DNA from: Apium graveolens
Lineage: Eukaryota; Streptophyta; Magnoliopsida; Apiales; Apiaceae
Assembly (NCBI RefSeq): GCF_009905375.1
Contig: NC_133647.1
Coordinates: 133,130,088 to 133,194,087 of the forward strand
Length of the DNA stretch: 64,000 nucleotides
Reading direction: 5' to 3'
This document shows, piece by piece, positions 48,040 to 58,610 of the stretch. How positions within the stretch are numbered: position 1 is the stretch's first letter; every line of letters begins with the position of its first letter. The notes under the pieces are model-generated. The model had not been told where the DNA came from, did no database searches, and worked only from the letters and a program-made list of their open reading frames with translations. The position numbers and the translations under genes were made by a program.

Positions 48040-51000
48040 TGTAACGCCCTCCAAACCCGGGGTCTAGATTTGGGGGTCACGTGCCACTAAATTATAATAA
48101 AATAATCACAGCGGAATAATATAATAAATATGACCCCTTGTAAGCACTGGATCGATCACAGGTTATAGTATGGAACAGGCACTAATACAAACCAAGTGTT
48201 ATTACAAACCAAAAGTCTAATTAGTTTTACAACTTATTCAAATTTTATTACAAACCTCTAGACTATCCAAGCGTCCCAAAACAGTCTACCTGGAATACAC
48301 ACCAAACTATCTACAAGCACTAGACTTTTGATCAAACCTGGATTTCAAACCTACTCTGGCTTAGCTGAAAGATTAGATTGATAAACAAGTATGAGCGAAA
48401 GAAATGCTCAGCAAGCAATATAAAACATGCTTGAAATGATAAACCACATTCCGGTAATAACTGAACAACAGGATAAAATCAGTAATATTTGATCAATAAT
48501 AAAAGCTTCACAAGCTATCAACAATAAACGATAATTTTTAGATTGGACTCTAACTTCGACGGACGTACTATCACATGTTGATCAGCCCGTGTGATAGCAC
48601 AAGGTCATGATTCATAGAAACATGTCCCCAAAACATGAGTACTCAAATAGAAAGGCAATATACCTGCCTGTGGCAAAAATGGTGTCATAATATTTCATAC
48701 AACATATAGAAATAGCCCTCCGCTAGACCGTCCGTCCCGGTCACTTACGCATTTATCCAATCCATAAAACATTTTGATCAAAGGAGCCGAATCAAAGGAC
48801 ATCCTTAACAATATAACTCTCAATTTCTCATGGTCCGGAGTTATCTCAACAACCGATGGCGAAATAACTAGAACAATTAGTTATTCGTTAATCTCAATAC
48901 AATGTTCCAATGTATAGAGTAATTTATAGCGAAACATAAAACGTTTAACTATTCTGAACTTAGAATAGTATGGGAAATGAAAGAATAAAGTCGAGAGTCA
49001 ATATCAATTGAATGATAAATGATGATATAAGTACTTGCATAACATGATTCAAAATAAACGTCACTTGAACAATAAGTGAAGTTAGGGGTACTTGCCTAAT
49101 ATGCTCGATAACCTCTTACTATAACTCTGCTTATAACTGATGGCTACTATCTCCGTCTAACACTTGACTGCGCTCCTTGCTACTCGATTCTATAAACAAA
49201 AGAACTATCTTAATTGACAGAACCAAACTCAATCGACGTAACTATACATCTTGACATCTACCCGATCGTTTATAACTAAGCATGGCATTTTAAAACTTTA
49301 AACAGATAGCATGCATATCACATAGCATGTAATCATGGTATTCATATAACACGTAAGCACATATCTCATGTAACACATGAGTCAGACCATTAAAAAATAT
49401 GTCTTATTGCGTTTAGAATGAAAATCAGATCAATATTAGCATTTACCGATCAAATACTGACTCAAACTGATACTCAAATCAAATGACATTGCAATACAAA
49501 AGAAATTAGAGCTCAAAAGTATTTTTATTGAAAGCGCAATATTTTTTTGAGTCTGTACGCGTTCGTTTCGTATTAAACGAACGAACGGTTAAATTATTAT
49601 GGATAAAATAAGAAATAAATAGATTTAAATCAATTAATAATAATATTAATTGATTTTTAAATACCAAAATATAATTTTTAAAACCTAAAAATAATTTTTA
49701 GGAATTATTTGAATTAATTATAAATAATTTACATTTATTTAACTATATATAAATAAAATTAATTGATTAATTAATTTTTTATCAATTAATTAAATTCATA
49801 AATAATTAATTAAAATGAATTATAAATAAATAAATCAAATGGTTTTTTTGAAAATAATTAAAGAAAATAATTTTAGGAATTTAAAATAATTAAGAAAATA
49901 ATTTTTAGAATTACAAATATTAAGTAATTGATTTTTAAAATTAAAATAAATGATTTTCAAAAATAAAAAATGAATTTTGATTTATTTTTAAAATCAGATT
50001 TTCAGAAACACTTTCAGGAATTCGGAATTGGGAAAAATAGATTGAACCCGGGTTTTAATAAAAACCAACAGGTCGGGTTTCTGGGTCATCAAGAACATCC
50101 ACCGGAGTTTTTGTGAGCCCAGATTCCGGCCACAACTTCCGGCCACACCAGAAGTTTCCGGCGACTCAAACCCCCCCCCCATTTAGCAGTCGTTTTGCTC
50201 CTTTCTCCCCCCGAATCAGTACAGCACACACCCAGCAACTCAAACAGCAGAACGACTCACGGAAACGAACTGGAGTTCGTCGATTCCGGCTGGAACGGCA
50301 ATGGAAGCCGGCCACGAGTTCCAGAATCCGGTGAACTCGGGTTTAATCCAAAAACTACACTAAAATCATCGAACTATCCCTCGAATTAAAGCCCAGATCA
50401 ATATAAAGCTATTCTAAGCATCACAATCATCAAGAACATCACGATAATCTCAGAAATTAAATAGAAAAAATCAAGAAAATTAAGAACTCGAACTAACCTA
50501 AATCGTAATCAAAATTAACGAAACAAAGTGCTAAACCACTCCTTACAATCCCAGGAACTATTATAATTCAACCAAATCATCAAACAATACCTCCAAGATC
50601 AAGAACGAATTTAGACCATAACTACCAAAAATCGAAATCACAAAATACTACATCTCAATTAATGAAATCGGTACCAATAGATTGGGCTCGTTGAGAGCTT
50701 CAAATCGGTATGTAGATCTCTCAAAACGGATTAGAAACGCTCTTGGAATCACAAGATAAAGTTCAAGAATGGAATTTCACCCCCAAGAACCTTGTTCTTG
50801 AATAAATTTATTTTCTGAAATTTTATTAAAATAAAATGAATTAAACTGATTTTAATCAGCTATTTATATTAACCTGAAATTATATCCCTAAAATCAAATT
50901 AGGGTGTTTTTATCCCTTAATTATAATAATTAGGGCCCCAAAATAATAATTACGGGGAATAATTTTAAAAATGTTAAAATACACAATTAATGTCAAAATT

Positions 51001-51441
51001 CTCCAAAAATTGGGAATAATTCAAAAATACAAAAATAAAGGGTATTTGAAATACGAATAATTTTATAAAAATAAAAACACAGATTTTGTAGGGTTTGACG
51101 TCCCAGCGGGGTCCCGGTCCGTTGATTTTTGAAAAACGGAAACGATCCTTAAATTACTAGAAAATCCCGAAAACACGTAAAATACATTCGAACGCGCATA
51201 AAATGAAATAAAACAAGTATCTTAATAAAGACGCTAATAAATATGCGTCCCGATTGCAGATAAGTTCATATAATTGCAGTTTAAACATATTTTAATCAAT
51301 CGAGAATTTTCCTGGCCCACACAGAAACACACATAACAGTTATAACATCTCATATCATGGCAATAATTACTTTGATTTATAAAACACATAATATTTATTT
51401 ATTTAACACATAATATTCACATAATTTTCCCGGATATTACA
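48040..51441 (-). repeat. 5' LTR of E (3,402 bp)
   Basis: It aligns along its whole length with 39583-42958. It ends TGTAATATCCGGGAAAATTA on the minus strand at 51441, and begins TGTAACGCCCTCC on the plus strand at 48040. Short open frames in both copies reflect LTR identity, not selection. Confidence 0.9.
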
Positions 51442-51499
51442 CTAACAGAGATAATCATCTAGTCAATCAAGACTAATCATTCATTACTAGGTTAACCCT

Positions 51500-52400
51500 C
51501 CAAAAGTGGTGCTGAATGAAAACCCTGGTCTGATCGCTTTGACTCTGCGTACTACACTGAATCAAAGAATGCGGGCACGAACAACATTCCTCACCCGCTC
51601 CATCAAGGAGGTGATGTGGTCTAGGATAGTCTCAAGTAAAGCTGAATTAACCTGACCCTCAAGATGGCCTCTAACTGTAATGCGAGTGATAGCCTTAATT
51701 CTATCCATGCTATAAACTAAGCCTGCCCGGAGTACCTCGCCCTCACTCCTCTGTGCAGTAAGTCAATCCAAAAACTCACTTCTAACTTACGGGCCTCAGC
51801 CAGGACGCCCACAGTCATATGATAATCGCTGACAAGAAGAGCTTGAACGGTTGCATCTAGCAGTCCATGAGGTGTAGGTGGTGCAGACTTGGGAGATCAA
51901 ACTGGATAACCAAGCACGGTGTCATGTGACAGTGGTGCATGAGATAAAGGTGGCATCTCCTCAGTAGGTGCTGGGATCTATATAGGGGAGGGAACAGGAA
52001 CTGGTGGAACCTTATGGATGTCTACAGGAACCTCCTTGAGAGGGTCTGATACTGGTATAACTGGTGCCATGGAATGCCCCACTCTATCTACCCTTACTAT
52101 CGGTTGTGCCCTCGGTAACTCGCCATCCTCTAGTGCTTCCCTTGCGGCCGTCCTAGCTCTGGTAGACGCCCTGACTATGGTCATCAATTCACCAGCGGTT
52201 ATCTCTTCATTCTCGTCAGGATCCTCTACGAGATCCTCCTCAGCAGCAATCTCTTCTGGGATAACATCCTCAACCACTACATTCTCAAAATGAAAATCAT
52301 CCGGTCCCTCATTATGGTACTCCATCGGACCCACAATATGATCTCCAGCATGTAGTAAAACATCATCGTGATGTTGCTCCTGAACCTCAAGGTTCGGTGT
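51500..52400 (-). pseudogene. Leader ORF between primer site and gag (C3), broken
   Basis: On the minus strand, an open stretch of 118 codons (52334-51978) is acidic (EDVIPEEIAAEEDLVEDPDE) and then Pro/Val-rich. After a TAG at 51978 the frame continues with a conserved-looking block, SAPPTPHGLLDATVQALLVS, and YSMDRIKAITRITVRGHL, ending in an amphipathic helix, ETILDHITSLMERVRNVVRA. C2 keeps the acidic start (GPDDVHIEDVAVEDVV). The position matches the leader ORF of B. The product has no recognised domain, and the function is unknown. Confidence 0.5.
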
Positions 52401-52580
52401 CTCGCTACCCTACACGAAAATAAACTATGTTACTATCTTGATATTTATTAGGATTCCCGTAAGGGTTTTAACTGTTAGTACTATGTTAGGTAGTCTGAAT
52501 ATGAACTTGGAAAGAGTTCTTACTATCTTAGTGAATTTAATATTTTTAACGTCGCATCATCTCCGGGCTTATAACTATTG
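52401..52580 (-). other. Untranslated leader of C3
   Basis: A short non-coding stretch between primer site and leader ORF. On the minus strand it resembles C2 at 57360-57540 (GATGCGACGTTA against GATGTGACGTTA, and the following AACCCTTAYGGGAA). Confidence 0.5.
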
Positions 52581-52592
52581 GCTCTGATACCA
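52581..52592 (-). other. Primer-binding site of C3 (initiator tRNA-Met)
   Basis: TGGTATCAGAGC on the minus strand, 4 bases from the LTR end, the same spacing (GAAA) as in C2. Confidence 0.9.
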
Positions 52593-52596
52593 TTTC

Positions 52597-52950
52597 TGTA
52601 ACACCCCCAAATCCGGGGTCGCGGATGCGGGTTGTCACGAGTTCCATTTCAATTAATAACATCTAATATCGAATCAACAATTAACAACTACATACTGTGA
52701 CCCTACAATATACACACACATAACCAGTTATAGTCCCAGAGATGAAACCGAAACATGTGCAAGCCATATGATTCACAAATTGCAAGTTATTACAACTCAA
52801 AAGGGTTTCAAAATAAGTTTACATGTTCCTTGCCATTATATAACATGATTCATAATTATACATAAGTCTGGTATACCAAAAGTTGAAGGCCTAGCCTATT
52901 TGTCCTGTTCATCTTGTCTAACTGTTGTTCTGTAATAGGTAAAATAAGTG
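52597..52950 (-). repeat. C-family LTR, 3' end only (C3), minus strand
   Basis: Its reverse complement ends CCCCGGATTTGGGGGTGTTACA, as does the C2 LTR, and matches the last about 440 bases of that LTR with a deletion of about 75 bases. It is cut at 52950 by C2. The point reached corresponds to about 56891 of C2, a few bases beyond where C1 stops. Confidence 0.85.
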
Positions 52951-54288
52951 TAATAACCCCAATTTTTGGAATTTTTTTGAAACCCTTATGAATAGTGATT
53001 TTGCTGATTATGCTGAATAAGAAAACTTTTCATACCATACTTTGTAGAGGTTCTTTTATTGTTATTCTGAGATCTTATTAGTACTCTATATGGTATATAA
53101 GTGTATGTAAAGATCGTCAGAATCCAAATTCGAACACTTTAATTTTTCCCGAAAATCCACCAGATACTGAAAGAATTGAGTATAAGGTAACAAGATAAAA
53201 AAGATTTAAATTCAAGGATTATAAGAGAGGATCATATAAGAAATATAATATATTGAGAAAGGTTTAGGGGAACCCAAGTAATAAGATCCCGGGTATGATC
53301 CCTCAAACGATAAACGAGAACGAAAATTAAGCGAACCGTATAACAGATAAGCAATCATTAACCAAACAATTAAGCAAGGATTAGCATAAGAAGATGCTTC
53401 CACCACCAAGTGATGACAAGTGGCAAGAGATGAAGTCACCAAGATGATGTCATGCTTAGTCATACTCTACTCACTTTAAACAACCAACAAATCATCCAAA
53501 TATCCCATTCACTTCATTTTCCACCACAAAAACATTCAACAAAGCAAATACTCTCCCAAGAACACATAGCTCACGGCTTTTTCATTTTTTCAAGGAGAAA
53601 AATTCCAAAAATCAAGTTTCTAGCTTTGTTAATTTGCAAGGTAATTACCTAAGGTCCCTTATGATTAGATAAGCATATCCTAGGAGTTTAAGCTTCTATT
53701 TCTTCATAAATCTCTTCCAATAAATCAAGGAAGAAGATGATGAATAGTGTTTTCAAGATTACTAACTTTATTTTCTTTGATTTCCTTTAAGATCCAAGCA
53801 TTCCTAAGCTATCTCAAGGCTTCTCAAGGCTTCTTAAGGCTTCCTAGTTACTCTAATCACTCCAAGGAAGGTATAACCCCTCCAAACCCTAACTTTACTT
53901 TGAGCATTAGGTTTGGTTTTGTTTGTTATGGTTCATGAGAGGCATGGTTGTTGTGTATTTAGAGATTGGTTGGTTTTGTGATGTTTTTGGAATGGTAAAT
54001 CTTGGTAATTAGTTAATGAACTTAAGTAAGCTTTTAGTTCATGATTGAGAAGTAGTATAAAGTGGAAACCTTGAGATGTTGGGGCTGTTGTAGTAGTATA
54101 TGGATGAAGTTTGGTTGTAACAATGATTGTGGGTTGATTGTGGATTGAATTGGAGTAGTATAAAATTTGGTAATCGCGTAAACATAGCCGTCGTAATGCC
54201 TGATTTACTTTAGACTGTTTTTGTTCTTAACATCAGGACCCGTGAACTCGCTGTTAGGTTTTGACCATTGCCATGATTAGATTGTTCA

Positions 54289-54437
54289 GAAAAAAGAGCC
54301 AAATTTTACAAATTTTTATTGAATACAATTCTAACTAGCCCTAATGGTCAAAAAATAAAACAAAAATTTGTAATAAAAGAAATCAGTAAAAAAGTCCCTA
54401 GATGGTCATACAAACTTATTACCGAATTGGAATTCCA
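54289..54437 (+). pseudogene. ycf1: Plastid ycf1 (TIC214) fragment in the C2 LTR
   Basis: Plus-strand translation from 54289 stays open and gives a Lys-rich stretch ending [20 protein letters not shown] recognise this as a conserved segment of the C-terminal half of plastid Ycf1/TIC214. It is about 50 codons with no start and no stop. It is joined directly to a plastid atpA fragment on the opposite strand. C1 has no such sequence at the matching place (about 22440), so it is an insertion in C2 or its recent lineage. Confidence 0.75.
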
Positions 54438-54623
54438 TTTAGCCAGGGAATTTACAACACGACCCAAATAAGCCTCACTCACGGGTATCTGAGCAATTCT
54501 TCCTGTTGCTTTTACAGAACTTCCTTCTTGTATCAGCAAACCATCACCCATTAATACAACACCGACATTTGTTGATTCCAAATTAAGAGCAATACCGACT
54601 GTACCATCTTTATATTCTACTAC
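54437..54623 (-). pseudogene. atpA: Plastid atpA fragment in the C2 LTR
   Basis: On the minus strand the frame reads [13 protein letters not shown], then [35 protein letters not shown] and [10 protein letters not shown]. This is the N-terminal part (about residues 60-120) of the alpha subunit of chloroplast ATP synthase. The plastid form is distinct from mitochondrial Atp1, which differs at most of these positions. The match ends at AK near 54438, where ycf1 sequence begins. The fragment is internal: no start codon and no catalytic P-loop. Confidence 0.85.
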
Positions 54624-55473
54624 ATGTTACGAGCTTCATTTTGATATGTGGTTCGTTTGAATCCGATGTACGGTTTAGGAGAAACAACAGTTTTAAGTAA
54701 CGGCGCTTCGCGACCGAACCATTACCCCTCGCCTTACTTTGAAACCTTGGTTAGGGACCTTAAATGACTAATTGGGGTATGAAACAATTATGTAAAGTGG
54801 ATTAGGCAGTTGGTAAGGAGCTCGTGAAAGAATCGCCTTAAAACTCTTAATGGTTAATTTATTAAAAATGGTGGAGCCGAGGGTACTCGAGCGACTTAAG
54901 AGAATCATTGAGCGCAAAGCGAGGGTTAGAGTCTAATTGGTTAAAGTATAGATTCATAAGTGACTTTGGTTTAATTCCAACTTATATGTGGTTTATAGGT
55001 TACCAGACTCATCCCAGGACTTTTACCACCCCCAGTCGCTCAGACAACTTTTCTACCCGTTATACTGTTGTTGTGATGTGTATATGTATATGCATTATCT
55101 TGTGATAGATGCATGTTGGTTAATTAGCAAATTTTGTGATATATTGAAGCATGCTGATATGGTATATATATGCATGTCTGTTTCGTAATCTGGTTATCTA
55201 TCTGTTAATTTCAATGATTATAGTTGCATAATACCTATGCTAGAGATAAGCAGTAGTGGGTCAACTAGTTATGGTAGTTAGTGAATGCGGGAGACAAGCG
55301 TTAGCGTATACCCTTAGTATAGGAGACCCAAAGGTGAACATTTTTCTAAACCGGGAGTCGATGTTCCCGAGTATAATATATATATATATATATATTGATA
55401 TAGTTTTCAAAACGATTAATCGAATAAGGTTTATTCGATAACTTTATTTTATTTATTTAATGAATATTATTTT

Positions 55474-55570
55474 GAATATTCATACGAGGATTTATGACTC
55501 CGTTATTTTATTTAATGAATATTATTTTTGAATATTCATTTGAGGACTTATGACTCCGCTTATTTACCAA
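55474..55570 (+). repeat. 56-bp tandem repeat in the C2 LTR (two units)
   Basis: Units start at 55474 and 55530 (GAATATTCATACGAGGA, GAATATTCATTTGAGGA). C1 has almost three. Confidence 0.7.
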
Positions 55571-56069
55571 ATATTATTCTTTATTTTATTAAAGAATAAT
55601 GTTTCGATAATCAAACTTATTTTCGATTATTCAAATAAAGATAGTACTTTCGTATAAGTATATCTTTGGTTATTTAATATTCATTTCAAGTATGAGTTTT
55701 AAAACTTCTACTTCAAATTGTTTATATAGAGATTATTCTTATGGGAATATTATTTAAATAATAATATTCAGATATTTTCTAATATATTGGGACTGATTTA
55801 TTTTATTAAATCAGCATTACTCCAAACATTCTTAAAAATGTTTTCGAGTCTTCAAAATGATTTTAAAAGTTAGAGCGGATCCCAAAACTCTTTTTTTTTA
55901 TATTTAAGATCCTCCTTTCAAAGGGGATTTAAATACTCGCTCAAAACCTGAGGGATCCGGCTCTGTGGTGTATTTTATATTCACAACGAGGTTGTTGTTT
56001 TGACAATTGAATTGATTACTTACCCAACGTTCGAGAAGTAAGTCCAACTATTGAGTCGGCATAAGCAAC

Positions 56070-56155
56070 ATGGGCTCAGTGGGCGTCCATGAAAGTGTAA
56101 GTGGCTCAGTGGGAGTCCATCAAATGCGTAAGTGGCTGAGTGGCAGTCCAACATA
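56070..56155 (+). repeat. About 31-bp tandem repeat in the C2 LTR (three units)
   Basis: GGCTCAGTGGGCGTCCAT, GGCTCAGTGGGAGTCCAT and GGCTGAGTGGCAGTCCA start at 56073, 56103 and 56134. C1 has one related unit near 36720. Confidence 0.65.
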
Positions 56156-57335
56156 AGGTCCTATTGCGGCCAGGGTGATGACCAGTGGGGAATTCGTCCA
56201 TCTACTAGTAGAAAAGGTTACTTATTGGTATCTTTGCCTGATCAGCAAGATATCAGGTTTATGCCAAGGTTTTCTCCTTTCCAAATTCATTGGATATTGC
56301 AACTCTGTTTATAATTTTCATAACAGAGGTTTTCAAGGAGTGTATGAAATATATATATATAGGTGTATATATATATCGGGACTTAAAGAAGTATCTCGTA
56401 ACTTCATTATTTATAATGATATTCAAAGATTGAATCTATTCAAATCTTGTCTTGTAGTCTCATCTATGTGATGAACTTTTGAAACTAATTATAACTTGAA
56501 CGGTGGTAGTTCAAGTAGTATTCGGAAAAGATATAAGTATATTGGAGTATCTTGTAACTTCATCTTTTAAACTTATATCTGGTTAATGACTATCTTATGC
56601 ATGACAAAGATTTTCACAAAAACGTTGAGACAAGGTTAGATATATGAGATCACCTTGCAACGATATTTTTATACAGTTATAAACTGGAACTCTGTGTATA
56701 TTATGCATGGAAGAGGACTTCCAAGATTTTGAAAAGTATATATATACATATATACTGAATATTTTGCTACTTGGTCGCGTTAAGATATCAAACTTGGTTC
56801 ATTTCTTCTTGACCAAGACTTTCATGAGTACTATGAGAATGCTCATATATTGTTAATTATTATACATATTATTTCAGTGGGCTTGTTGCTCACCCTTGCT
56901 TTCTTCTTTCATCACACAACAACAGATAGACAAGATGAACAAGATCAAGCTCCCAATTCGTGAGCAGATAGGAAACGTTCCGCAGTTTCCTATAGGCGTT
57001 GATGCCGTGTAGCTGAGGTAGGATCTACCAATAGGCTAGGCTTTCAACTTTCGATGTACCAGACTTATGTATATTTATTAATTGTAATAATGGTAAAGAA
57101 TATGTAAATTATTCAGAAACCCGTTTTAAGGTGAAATGGTTTATAATTGTGGAATAAAATGACTTGTGTTATTTTTGGTATTCATCTCTAAGACTATAAC
57201 TTGTGGTGTGTGTGTGTATATTGTGGAGTCACAGTACGCAGTAGTTGGTTGACTGTTAAGATTAAGTATTGATAAGGGAAATGGAACTCGTGCCAACCTG
57301 GATCCCCGACCCTGGATTTGGGGGTGTTACAGAAA

Positions 57336-57347
57336 TGGTATCAGAGC
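57336..57347 (+). other. Primer-binding site of C2 (initiator tRNA-Met)
   Basis: TGGTATCAGAGC, 4 bases after the LTR. Confidence 0.9.
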
Positions 57348-57529
57348 TAAGTGTTATAAACCTCAGAGATGATGTGACGTTAAGATAATAAGTTCACTAA
57401 GATAAAAAGAACTCTTGCCAAGTTCATAGTCGGGCTACCTAATGTAGTACTGACAGTTAAAACCCTTATGGGAACCCTTATCAATATCGTTATAGAAGTG
57501 TAGTTTGTTATCGTATATAGTAGCGGGAC

Positions 57530-57805
57530 TCCGAACCCTGAGGTTGAGGAGCAACAGCGCGATGATGTTTTATTACTAATTGGAGATCGGATTGTGGATC
57601 CGATAGAGCGTCCTAATGCAGGACCGGATGATGTTCATATTGAGGATGTAGCGGTTGAGGATGTTGTCCTAGAAGGGATTGTTGCTGAGGAGGATCCCGT
57701 GGAGGATCCTGACAAGAATGAATAAAGGACCATTGAGGAATTGATGACCGTGGTTAGGGAAACTACCAGAGGTAGGATTGGCCGGTCACTACCGGAGGTT
57801 CGTTC
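57530..57805 (+). pseudogene. Leader ORF remnant (C2)
   Basis: It matches the acidic first part of the C3 leader ORF: GPDDVHIEDVAVEDVVLEGI against GPDDFHFENVVVEDVIPEEI, then EDPVEDPDKNE and ELMTVVRETTRG. The second half seen in C3 is missing; at about 57805 the sequence changes to a pol fragment. Confidence 0.6.
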
Positions 57806-58600
57806 AAGTTTGTGAAGATAGTAGCCCCTTTAACGCGGCTTACTCGTAAGACTGAGAAGTTTGAATGGACAGAGAAATGCGAGAAAAGCTTTTAAGAACT
57901 AAAGCAAAGGTTGGTGGCGGCCCCTATGTTGGCGTTGCCGGATGGAAAAAGGAGATTTCGTGATGTGTAGTGACGCTTCGCATAAGGAATTAGGGTGCTT
58001 CTTATACAGCACAGCAAGGTAATCGCGTACGCATCAAGACAATTAAGGGAATATAAAATTCGATATCCCCACCCATGAGCTTGGGCTCGTGGCAATAGTT
58101 TTGCCCTAAAGATTGGAGGCATTACTTGTATGGAGAAAAGTGCGAGATTTACATAAACCATAAGTTCTCTAGTACATTTTCACATAGAAAGAGCTCAACA
58201 TGCGCCAGAGGAGGTGGTTAGAGCTAATCAAGGATTACGATTATGAGATTCTTTATCATCCAGGGAAAGCCAAAATGGTGGCTAATGCCCTTATTATAAA
58301 AGGGAGACTCAAGATGAAAATCTCTTTGGGAGAGTTGATAAGAGATTTTGAGAAAATGGAAATAGAAGTGAAGGTAACCGGAGCCGGTACCGAAAAGCTG
58401 TTTGAGATTGTAATACAGCCCGAATTATTGGAAAAGAGAACATATTGTGCCAGAAAAAGTGATGAATGAAGGCAGAGAGCCAACAAATAGATAAGAGATT
58501 AATACCGAGAAAGATGATAAGGGAATAATGAGGTATTCCTACAAAATTTGGGTTCCAAATGTTCAAGAGCTTAAAGATGAGATCTTAGATGAAAGCTAGT
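57806..58600 (+). pseudogene. Misplaced RT-thumb/RNase H/IN-start fragment (C2)
   Basis: Frames in this stretch read VKIVAPLTRLTRKTEKFEWT, ELKQRLVAAPMLALPDGK, SDASHKELGCF, then [20 protein letters not shown] and GKAKMVANAL. They end with KDDKGIMRYSYKIWVPNVQEL, from the N-terminal side of integrase. This is about 800 bases of gypsy pol lying between leader ORF and gag, although C2 has its own RNase H trace in the normal place (about 60600-60710). C3 has no such fragment. Confidence 0.7.
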
Positions 58601-58610
58601 TTGAGGAATA

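Larger units (their letters stand above)
39583..51441 (-). mobile_element. Ty3/gypsy chromovirus E (Tekay/Del type), LTR to LTR
   Basis: A minus-strand element with both LTRs (39583-42958, 48040-51441), tRNA-Met primer site, gag, pol and chromodomain. There is no leader ORF: only about 450 bases separate primer site and gag. Flanks are CTACC (39578-39582) and CTAAC (51442-51446), a five-base duplication with one mismatch. The LTRs look about 96-97% alike from sampled stretches. Gag and pol are broken by a few stops and three or more frameshifts, fewer than in D or C2. Confidence 0.9.
52951..57331 (+). repeat. 5' LTR of C2 (4,381 bp)
   Basis: It runs from TGTAATAACCCC to GGGGGTGTTACA, followed by GAAA and the primer site. 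It holds a plastid-derived insert (54289-54623), the 56-bp repeat (55474-55570), a (TA)n run (55378-55396) and a 31-bp repeat (56070-56155). Apart from the plastid insert it is collinear with C1. Confidence 0.9.

Noticed and set aside
41633..50389. Frames in the E LTRs beginning MSPDSGHNFRPH
   Set aside because: Present in both LTRs by identity and antisense to the element. The two copies already differ by frameshift, so there is no sign of constraint.
52018..52293. Ser/Thr-rich 91-codon plus-strand frame
   Set aside because: It is the mirror of the acidic leader ORF on the minus strand; Glu/Asp codons read backwards give Ser-rich frames.
54348..54581. Host ATP synthase gene
   Set aside because: Only an internal piece of about 60 codons of plastid-type atpA is present, inside an LTR and fused to ycf1. 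It is a dead plastid insertion.
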